This document shows, in pieces, positions 15,624-21,650 of a stretch of 27,911 nucleotides of DNA. Source of the stretch: JAVHLK01 sp043806215 (lineage in GTDB: Bacteria > Desulfobacterota > Desulfomonilia > Desulfomonilales > Desulfomonilaceae); contig JAZDHD010000264.1 of NCBI GenBank assembly GCA_043806215.1, forward strand, positions 1 through 27,911, read 5' to 3'. Every line of letters starts with the position of its first letter. Position 1 is the stretch's first letter. The notes below the pieces were generated by a model. That model made no database searches and was not told where the DNA came from. It saw only the letters and a list, made by a program, of their open reading frames with translations. The position numbers and the translations under genes are program-made.

Positions 15624-15708
15624 GCACATTTTCGTCTCGCTGCCGGCTCGGGTGCCGGCAAGAACAAGATCCGGGCACGGAGGCCCGGCAGCGGTGCCGG
15701 GACGCTAC
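15624..15708. repeat. GTAGC-bounded palindromic repeat, copy 3; inverted copy of R3
   Basis: 15624-15687 is the reverse complement of 11981-12044 with one visible mismatch. It continues into CCCGGCAGCGGTGCCGGG and ACGCTAC. It fills the gap between the convergent DUF4337 gene and proB, and its GC hairpins may serve as a bidirectional transcription stop, although no T tract is present. Confidence 0.8.
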
Positions 15709-15710
15709 TG

Positions 15711-16850
15711 CTAGTTCTCGAGAAGCACCAGATTGTCGACATGAATCGCTTCGTCGTTTCGGCGGTAGCCGAGAATCCAATCGATTTCAGCGGTTTGGTG
15801 TCCCATGATCTTGAGCATCTCGTCCGACGAATAGTTGATCAGGCCCACCGCCAATTTATTTCCCCCGGAATCCCGGACGGCCACTGCCGCGCCGTGTTCA
15901 AAATTCCCGTGAACTCGGGTCACTCCGATCGGCAGGAGACTCTTTCCACTGGATGTCACGGCGCGGGCCGCGCCCCCGTCGACTTCCAGTTCTCCCTCGG
16001 GCTCGAGGTTGTAGCGTATCCAGTGTTTCCGCGACGAGATCTTTTCCTTGGCCGGGAGCACAAGGGTGCCGCACAGGTCGGCCTCCATGATCCGAGCGAT
16101 GATACCCGGCAACTTACCCTTGGCGATGATCATGGGTATGCCGGACATCCTCACCTTTGAAGCCGCATCCAGCTTCGAGGCCATTCCGCCGCGGCCGGGG
16201 CCTGAGGAGTTCGATCCGGCCAGCTTTCTGATGTCCGGCGTGATGTCGTCGACAAGCGGTATGAGACACGCATGGGAATTGGACCGGGGATCACAGTCCA
16301 TGAACCCCTCAATGTCCGTAAGGGTGACCAGGAGGTCCGCATCGGCCAGTACCGCGACCAAGGCGGACAGGTTGTCGTTGTCTCCCAGTTTGATCTCTTC
16401 CACCATGACCGTGTCGTTCTCATTCACAATGGGGACCACTCCCCAGGAGAGAAGCGTGGTGAGGGTATTGCGCGCGTTGAGGTGCCTTCTCCTGTGGGAC
16501 AAGTCATCCTTGGTAAGGAGCATCTGTGCCACACGGATTCCGTGCAGACCGAATGCCTCCTCATACACGGCCATGAGTCGGCTCTGTCCCACGGCTGCCG
16601 CGGCCTGTTTCTGAGGTATCGTTCGTGCACCCTCCTTCAAGCCCATGTGGCGCACTCCCGCTGCAACAGCACCGGAAGAAACGATGATGAATTCTTTGCC
16701 CTGCTTCTTGCACCGGCTTACATCATCGACGAGGCCGCCGATTATCTTGTAGTCCAGGCCGTCGTCGGTGGTTACCACGCTGGATCCAAGTTTCAGAACC
16801 ACTCTTCTTACACAGGACAGAGCCTCTTGCCGTATGGCTTGGTGATTCAT
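15711..16850 (-). CDS. proB: Glutamate 5-kinase
   Basis: This 379-residue enzyme makes gamma-glutamyl phosphate, the first step of proline synthesis. The amino-acid kinase domain (about 15-265) begins VVLKLGSSVV and shows IIVSSGAVAAG, VVPIVNENDTV, LGDNDNLSALVA and GRGGMASKLDAA. A C-terminal PUA domain (about 285-365) follows. The length fits full ProB with PUA. It overlaps obgE by four bases (ATGA), so it is translated from the same message as the ribosomal cluster. proA is not in the window. Confidence 0.96.
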   Translation of the reverse strand: MNHQAIRQEALSCVRRVVLKLGSSVVTTDDGLDYKIIGGLVDDVSRCKKQGKEFIIVSSGAVAAGVRHMGLKEGARTIPQKQAAAAVGQSRLMAVYEEAFGLHGIRVAQMLLTKDDLSHRRRHLNARNTLTTLLSWGVVPIVNENDTVMVEEIKLGDNDNLSALVAVLADADLLVTLTDIEGFMDCDPRSNSHACLIPLVDDITPDIRKLAGSNSSGPGRGGMASKLDAASKVRMSGIPMIIAKGKLPGIIARIMEADLCGTLVLPAKEKISSRKHWIRYNLEPEGELEVDGGAARAVTSSGKSLLPIGVTRVHGNFEHGAAVAVRDSGGNKLAVGLINYSSDEMLKIMGHQTAEIDWILGYRRNDEAIHVDNLVLLEN

Positions 16851-17860
16851 GACTCGCTGCAGCCCCTTTTCAACATTCGTGCAATGCGGTACAAGAGTTC
16901 CTTGATTCCGTCTCCCGATACCGCTGATATCTCATGGACAGTCAGTCCGCGCCTCTCCAATAGTGCCCGAAGTTCATGGGCGGCTTCCTTGTTCTCGGGC
17001 AGATCCGTCTTGGTGATGACTGCGAGCAACGGTTTTTTCGGCAGATCTTCGCTGTACGAGGCAAGCTCGTTCATGATGACGTCGAAGCGTTCTTCAGCAC
17101 CCGTTTCGAGGTGTGGCGAAGGATCGATGAGGTGGAGCAACAGACGCGTCCGCTCGATGTGGCGGAGGAATTGATCTCCCATGCCGGCGCCTCTGTGGGC
17201 GTTCTCGATCAGCCCCGGGATGTCGGCCATGACGAAGTCGAACCCGTCTCCCACCCTCACGATGCCTAGACCGGGAACCTTGGTGGTGAACGGATAGTCC
17301 GCAATCTTGGGCCGGGCGTTGCTCACCCGTGCGATCAGGGTGGACTTGCCGGCATTGGGCAGACCTACCAGCCCCACGTCGGCAATAAGCTTCAACTCGA
17401 GCCGGATCAACCGTTCGACTCCGGGCCGGCCCTCCTCGAATCTCCTGGGGGCGCGGTTTCTGGAACTCACGAACCTGGCGTTTCCTCGACCGCCTCGGCC
17501 GCCGACAGCCACGACCACTTCACTTCCCGGCCCGTCGAGATCCGCGATCAATTCTTGGGTCTCCTCATCGTGTATCAGCGTTCCCACGGGCACCCGTATC
17601 ACAAGCGGCGGAGCGCCTCGGCCGTGCCGATCCTTGCCCATTCCGTGCACGCCTCTCTTTGCCTTATAGAGTTGCTGGTACTGACAGTCCAACAGAGTGT
17701 GCAACGACGGATCCGCTCTCACGATCACGTCGCCGCCTTTGCCGCCGTCGCCTCCATCGGGACCGCCTTTGGGCACAAAGGCTTCCCGGCGGAAACTCAG
17801 ACATCCCCGTCCGCCTTCACCGGACACGGCTCTAATACGAGCTTGGTCGACAAATTTCAT
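16847..17860 (-). CDS. obgE: Obg GTPase
   Basis: The 337-residue protein is the conserved GTPase linked to 50S ribosome assembly and the stringent response. The glycine-rich Obg fold covers about 1-158 (KGGPDGGDGGKGGDV). The G domain follows, with G1 GLPNAGKST (166-174), the switch segment DYPFTT, G3 DIPGL (213-217) and G4-like TKTDL. The C-terminal OCT domain of some Obg proteins is absent. It lies 193 bases downstream of rpmA, in the usual rplU-rpmA-obgE order. Confidence 0.97.
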   Translation of the reverse strand: MKFVDQARIRAVSGEGGRGCLSFRREAFVPKGGPDGGDGGKGGDVIVRADPSLHTLLDCQYQQLYKAKRGVHGMGKDRHGRGAPPLVIRVPVGTLIHDEETQELIADLDGPGSEVVVAVGGRGGRGNARFVSSRNRAPRRFEEGRPGVERLIRLELKLIADVGLVGLPNAGKSTLIARVSNARPKIADYPFTTKVPGLGIVRVGDGFDFVMADIPGLIENAHRGAGMGDQFLRHIERTRLLLHLIDPSPHLETGAEERFDVIMNELASYSEDLPKKPLLAVITKTDLPENKEAAHELRALLERRGLTVHEISAVSGDGIKELLYRIARMLKRGCSES

Positions 17861-18053
17861 AGTAAGCGCTTCAGTGTTTCCAGAGATTGGGTCGGAAGAG
17901 AGAAGGTATGGATCTTCTGTCCGCGGGCTGATCGGGGGATGAAGGATTGGTTCTTGTCACCGGTCGCCCTCGTACGGGACCGATCCCACAACCGACCGGT
18001 GCGCGGATCAGTCCTCCAACGACGGGGCAATCACTACTGCCAAGCGACGTTCC

Positions 18054-18311
18054 TTACTGAGCGGGCAAGATCGCTACGCACTTGCGGTCGCGGCCTTTCC
18101 GTTCGTACTTCACAATCCCGTCGATCTTGGCAAAGAGCGTGTAATCCCTTCCCATTCCGACGTTTTCTCCCGGATGGATGGCGGTTCCCAACTGGCGGAC
18201 CAGGATGTTGCCGGCCCGCACCTTTTGGCCTGCAAACCGCTTCACTCCCAGTCTCTGACCGGGACTGTCCCGACCGTTCCTGGAGCTTCCTCCTGCCTTC
18301 TTGTGGGCCAT
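18054..18311 (-). CDS. rpmA: 50S ribosomal protein L27
   Basis: The 85-residue protein starts MAHKKAGGSSRNGRDSPGQR, the standard L27 N-terminus that reaches the peptidyl-transferase centre, with no cleaved extension of the Firmicutes kind. It continues LGVKRFAGQKVRAGNILVRQ. It lies 18 bases after rplU, with AGGAGG ahead of the ATG. Confidence 0.98.
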   Translation of the reverse strand: MAHKKAGGSSRNGRDSPGQRLGVKRFAGQKVRAGNILVRQLGTAIHPGENVGMGRDYTLFAKIDGIVKYERKGRDRKCVAILPAQ

Positions 18312-18329
18312 GCTGTTTCCTCCTGTCCT

Positions 18330-18704
18330 TTATTCCTCCGGGCTGTGATCCGGTGAGGTTTGTTCCGGTGCATCCATCTCCACGACTTGCCCGAGCCGGG
18401 CGATTTCGTCTATTCTGAGAAGGGTGAACCACTGCCGGTGTCCCTGTTTCTTGTGATAGCCCTGTCGGCGTTTCTTCTTGAAGACTACGATCTTGCGATT
18501 CCGGGCGGTCTTCAGGATGGTCGCCTTGACGCGGGCGTCCTGGATCAACGGTGAGCCCAGATCAATGGCTTCATCGCCGGCAACTGCCAGGACACGATCC
18601 AGCTCAACGAGGGAGCCGGGCTCTCCGTCGATTTTTTCGACCCTTACCTGATCTCCCGGCTGCACCTTGTATTGTTTACCGCCGGTTTGTACTATGGCGT
18701 ACAT
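18330..18704 (-). CDS. rplU: 50S ribosomal protein L21
   Basis: The protein starts MYAIVQTGGKQYKVQPGD, typical L21, and includes KKKRRQGYHKKQGHRQWFT, the conserved rRNA-binding part. At 124 residues it is about 20 longer than usual because of an acidic C-terminal tail (PEQTSPDHSPEE). The ATG at 18704 is right: GGGAGG precedes it and the promoter at 18736-18764 lies just upstream. It is the first gene of the rplU-rpmA-obgE-proB cluster. Confidence 0.97.
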   Translation of the reverse strand: MYAIVQTGGKQYKVQPGDQVRVEKIDGEPGSLVELDRVLAVAGDEAIDLGSPLIQDARVKATILKTARNRKIVVFKKKRRQGYHKKQGHRQWFTLLRIDEIARLGQVVEMDAPEQTSPDHSPEE

Positions 18705-18735
18705 AAATAACAGCCTCCCAAAGAGATAACAAATC

Positions 18736-18764
18736 ATTAAACCACTGGGCTTTGCCATTGTCAA
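18736..18764 (-). promoter_or_regulatory. Sigma-70 promoter of the rplU operon
   Basis: On the minus strand a perfect TTGACA (18759-18764), exactly 17 bases, then TTTAAT (18736-18741). Transcription should start near 18730, leaving a leader of about 26 bases with GGGAGG at the right distance from the rplU ATG. Confidence 0.8.
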
Positions 18765-18804
18765 GCAAAAATTATGGAACTTGATCTCCCGCGTCAGTCG
18801 GTTT

Positions 18805-18885
18805 ATGCTTCAGAACACGGTGGTTGTGTTTGAAAACGTTCCTGCCGAAGTATGCAGCGTGTGCCCGGACACCCAAGTGCTATGA
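18805..18885 (+). pseudogene. Truncated YgiT-type antitoxin fragment, coupled to the DUF6883 gene
   Basis: This 26-codon ORF contains VVFENVPAEVCSVCPDT, nearly the same as VLVFENVPAEVCDVCADT in the intact YgiT-type gene at 19784-20008. The DNA is identical for 30 bases (18826-18855 against 19868-19897) and closely similar for some 17 more. The zinc-finger N-terminus and the helical C-terminus are missing, so it is a fragment. Its TGA overlaps the next ATG (ATGA at 18882-18885), which is why it may still act as a translated leader. Confidence 0.75.
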
Positions 18886-19241
18886 AACTCCCGAAAAATC
18901 GAGAAATAACCATTGCGGCGAGCAAAATCACCGGTTATCTTCTGTCTGAGACTCACCCGGTAGGCAGTTCCAAAGCAAAGTACTTCCGGGCCCTCGGCTA
19001 CAGTGAGGAGAGTGCCGGCCGGCTACACGAGGATCTCGTCAGGATCGCGGCCGGCGGGGACGTTGCCAAGATGATCGGCACTCCTCATGGTACGAAGTAC
19101 GTAGTTGACGGCGATCTTACGCCCCCGAGCGGGAGAAAGGTGCGAGTGCGCACAATATGGATCGCAAGATCAGGCGACGACATTCCGCGTTTCGTGACGG
19201 CCTACCCCGCACACGCCGGCAGGAGAGGAGAAATACCATGA
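18882..19241 (+). CDS. DUF6883 domain protein
   Basis: The 119-residue product begins with KLPKNREITIAASKITGYLL, then SSKAKYFRALGYS, a variable middle and RTIWIARSGDDIPRFVTAYP. This layout is that of the DUF6883 family, small proteins often found beside DUF4926 genes or as terminal domains of polymorphic toxins. No experimentally defined function is known to me. I start at the ATG at 18882, which overlaps the stop of the upstream fragment. Its own TGA overlaps the start of the DUF4926 gene by four bases, so the two are translated as a pair. A two-gene toxin-antitoxin-like unit is the best guess. Confidence 0.75.
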   Translation: MKLPKNREITIAASKITGYLLSETHPVGSSKAKYFRALGYSEESAGRLHEDLVRIAAGGDVAKMIGTPHGTKYVVDGDLTPPSGRKVRVRTIWIARSGDDIPRFVTAYPAHAGRRGEIP

Positions 19242-19486
19242 TTACGGAGTTGGAAACCGTCGTGCTTATCCGGGATTTACCGGAATACGGATTGGACGGC
19301 GGAGATATCGGTGCGGTGGTACATTGCCATGAGGAGGGCGTTTCCTTTGAGGTCGAATTCGTTACGGGGACCGGCGAGACGGTTGCGGTTGTAACGCTTA
19401 CGCACGAGGATGTGCGACCAATGCTCCCCAACGAGATACTCCACGCCCGAAAAATTATAGCGGAGGGTCGGGCGCAACCAATCTGA
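19238..19486 (+). CDS. DUF4926 domain protein
   Basis: The 82-residue protein has the DUF4926 core: LETVVLIRDLPEYGLDGGDI, GAVVHCHEEG, FEVEFVTGTGETVAVVTL and EDVRP. The fold is probably a small beta barrel. AGGAGAGGAG precedes the ATG, and the start overlaps the DUF6883 stop. Its tight coupling to DUF6883 suggests they act together, perhaps as the neutralising partner; this is inference. Confidence 0.8.
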   Translation: MITELETVVLIRDLPEYGLDGGDIGAVVHCHEEGVSFEVEFVTGTGETVAVVTLTHEDVRPMLPNEILHARKIIAEGRAQPI

Positions 19487-19503
19487 AATCCTGGAACCGG
19501 TTT

Positions 19504-19717
19504 CCGGAATAACTATCCGATTCGACCAGGAAATGAGGATTGGTAGAGTGTGGACGACCTACGACACTCTTCCTCGGCTTGAACAGCCTGTACCAATATG
19601 CCGCTCTTCTCTCTCGGAGTGTAGCTCATCAGAAAAGGTAATCAGAAATGAGTCGCCGAAAAGGGTTTTCGCCTCTTCAAAACTCACCTTGTGCTTGGCT
19701 CGTATCAACAGTAGCAG
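19504..19717 (-). pseudogene. Degraded brnT-type toxin gene
   Basis: Read on the minus strand, 19562-19717 encodes AKHKVSFEEAKTLFGDSF, then LITFSDELHSEREERHIG and SSRGRVS. A TAG stop at 19559-19561 comes next, then VVHT in the same frame. This matches the BrnT ribonuclease pattern (KHGVSFEEA, then D-HS-EER, then GR-L-V-HT). The N-terminal strand with the EWD start is missing, an in-frame stop lies before VVHT and the C-terminal end is degenerate. No brnA antitoxin follows. It is a remnant, not a working toxin. Confidence 0.75.
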
Positions 19718-19783
19718 TCATTATCACGGTATATGAACCGACTGCCCCCAAATGGGTCAGTCCCTCTGAACGAGGAGGCCGGC

Positions 19784-20008
19784 ATGAAATGTAGCATCAA
19801 GGGGTGCCCCGGCTCATACGAAGCCAAGACGATCGTCCATACGGTCAAGTTCGGGGACGAGGTGCTGGTGTTTGAAAACGTTCCTGCCGAAGTATGCGAC
19901 GTGTGCGCGGATACGCTTCTCGCGCCGGAAACCGTGCGCCGGCTGGAGGCGCTCATCCTTAACAGGAGCAAGCCCGACAAGTTTGCCCCGGTTTACGAAT
20001 ACGTGTAG
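19784..20008 (+). CDS. YgiT-type zinc-finger antitoxin-like protein
   Basis: The 74-residue protein has a zinc finger made of C-x4-C (KCSIKGCPG, about residues 2-8) and C-x2-C (VCDVCADT, about 38-44), followed by PETVRRLEALI. This is the N-terminal zinc-binding part of MqsA/YgiT-type antitoxins. GGAGG lies five bases before the ATG at 19784. No DUF4258 or MqsR-like toxin is adjacent; the upstream space holds the brnT remnant on the other strand. It may be an orphan antitoxin. Part of it is duplicated at 18826-18872. Confidence 0.8.
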   Translation: MKCSIKGCPGSYEAKTIVHTVKFGDEVLVFENVPAEVCDVCADTLLAPETVRRLEALILNRSKPDKFAPVYEYV

Positions 20009-20083
20009 CAGCCCGCCAAGCTTGGTACAGCTTCCCGCAATAACAGAGCCTCATTCCGAGGAGCACGGTGCCGGCATTGTACG

Positions 20084-20398
20084 CTAGGGTACTCCATGGT
20101 CCCCGGAATTTGTTGTTCTCCCTTCGGGCTTGGGTGGGACTCGATCAATCAGAGTGCGCAATGCTTCGTCGACACTTTCCGAATCCGGGAAATGCTCACG
20201 GACGTCCGGCTGCAGCAATACGGCCCCGTCTTCCAACGTGAAATAGTGCACTGTGACGCTGTCATCATCTTCGTGGATTCTTACCGAGTGCCCTCGCTGA
20301 TATGCTTTGTGATATTTTCCCCGGACACCCTGTTTCCCTGCGAGGTCATACTCGGGTAACATGTCGGTCTGTTCCGATTCGTCTTGCTCATTCTTCAT
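20084..20398 (-). CDS. Antitoxin-like small protein
   Basis: The 104-residue product carries EYDLAGKQGVRGKYHKAYQR, then HYFTLEDGAVLLQPDVREHF and PDSESVDEALRTLI. The latter resembles a conserved family of putative antitoxins (DPDV-x-x-x-FPDSE-x-VNEALR). The N-terminal VRGKY part is usual for the family. I start at the ATG at 20398; the binding site (GAAGGG about 14 bases away) is poor. A short out-of-frame stretch upstream ends inside the first codons (TGA at 20388-20390) and could be the tail of a lost partner gene. No intact toxin is visible. Confidence 0.6.
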   Translation of the reverse strand: MKNEQDESEQTDMLPEYDLAGKQGVRGKYHKAYQRGHSVRIHEDDDSVTVHYFTLEDGAVLLQPDVREHFPDSESVDEALRTLIDRVPPKPEGRTTNSGDHGVP

Positions 20399-20633
20399 CT
20401 TTTTTCGTAAGCCCTTCGTTCGGATGGAGTTGCAGCACCCCCAAAATATCACGAGGAATTCTGTCATATTTTCCGCAGGTTCGTCACCAGTTTTCAGATA
20501 CGATTCACGCAACCCGACGTTTCACGGTCCGATCCTTTTATGGGGGGTTTTTAATTGCCACGGCTTGTACCCGCTTGCCAATCCCACAAAAATCCGGCAT
20601 CTTGTCGCTGCCGGATACGAGGGGGGGAACGCC

Positions 20634-21467
20634 ATGCATGAACAATCCTTTTCCTTCGGTCAAAACTGGAAGAAATTTCTGACCGCCATTGATGAGGAAC
20701 GAATCGGAACGGCCCAAGCGTCTCTCACTGAATTCCTCGGTCGGGACGACCTGCAGGGCAGGAGCTTTCTGGACATCGGCTGCGGCAGCGGACTGTTTTC
20801 CCTGGCAGCGGTAAGACTCGGAGCTGACCGCGTCGTCAGTTTCGATGTCGACCCCTTCAGCGTAGAGTGCTGCAAGATTCTGCGGAATCGGGAGGGCAGC
20901 CCCGAACGGTGGGAAATTCATCAGGGATCCGTGCTTGACGGGGAGTTTACGGCGCGGTTGGGGGAGTTCGACGCGGTGTACTCATGGGGGGTGCTGCATC
21001 ATACCGGAAGCATGTGGGACGCTTTGAAGAAATCGGCCGCCCTGGTACGGCCGGGGGGGTATTACTACATAGCCGTCTATAACAAAATACTGACCCGAGG
21101 CGGTTCCGCTTCCCGGATACACGACTTCTGGATTGCGGTTAAGCGGCTCTACAATTCGTCTCCTACGGTTGCCGCGTACGTGCTGGAACCGCTTGCCATG
21201 TCGGCATATATGGCCATGCTGGTTGCCAAGTTGGAAAACCCGGTGTCTCACATCAAGAATTACAAATCCCATAGAGGGATGAGTTGGAAGACGGACGCGA
21301 CCGACTGGCTGGGAGGGTATCCGTACGAATTCGCGACGGTGGAAGAGATCTTCAAGTTCGTAAGATCGGAATTCCCGGATTTCAATCTCGTCAACCTCAA
21401 GGTCACGGGCGGAAGGGGACTCAACTGGTACCTTTTTCACAGGGACGGCCGGTATTCGGCGCCGTAA
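20634..21467 (+). CDS. Class I SAM-dependent methyltransferase
   Basis: The 277-residue protein begins HEQSFSFGQNWKKFL, then motif I FLDIGCGSGLFSLAAVRLGA (about 45-64), acidic VVSFDVDPFSVECC, motif II-like FDAVYSWGVLHHTGSMWDAL and motif III-like LVRPGGYYYIAVYNK. The tail has RGMSWKTDATDWLGGYPYEF, a segment typical of a widespread methyltransferase subfamily near cell-surface glycan genes. The substrate cannot be assigned. The ATG at 20634 is preceded by a run of seven G. It stands alone on the plus strand, 184 bases before the DUF2339 gene. Confidence 0.87.
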   Translation: MHEQSFSFGQNWKKFLTAIDEERIGTAQASLTEFLGRDDLQGRSFLDIGCGSGLFSLAAVRLGADRVVSFDVDPFSVECCKILRNREGSPERWEIHQGSVLDGEFTARLGEFDAVYSWGVLHHTGSMWDALKKSAALVRPGGYYYIAVYNKILTRGGSASRIHDFWIAVKRLYNSSPTVAAYVLEPLAMSAYMAMLVAKLENPVSHIKNYKSHRGMSWKTDATDWLGGYPYEFATVEEIFKFVRSEFPDFNLVNLKVTGGRGLNWYLFHRDGRYSAP

Positions 21468-21650
21468 ATCCCGTGATACCTTCCTTGGAAAAGCCCGCCG
21501 GCGGATCATGATGTCCGCCACGGGAATCTTCCGGGCTTCAAGCCATTATTGTTCCTGCCTCAAATAATTCGGCAAATCTTTACTCGCAAGTGGTATGATC
21601 GATAAGCGGTTTGTCGTCTCCGGACGACAGTTTTTCGTATGGGGCGGGAC

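Noticed and set aside
16272..17174. Long plus-strand ORF across proB and obgE
   Set aside because: Antisense shadow that spans the junction of two well identified genes.
17555..18418. Long plus-strand ORF across obgE, rpmA and rplU
   Set aside because: Antisense shadow over three conserved genes, without a recognisable protein pattern.
20361..20633. N-terminal extension of the second methyltransferase
   Set aside because: The conserved part starts at the ATG at 20634 after a strong G-rich binding site. The extension overlaps the antitoxin-like gene on the other strand.
21496..21515. Terminator after the second methyltransferase (GGCGGA / TCCGCC hairpin)
   Set aside because: The stem is only six pairs and no T tract follows.
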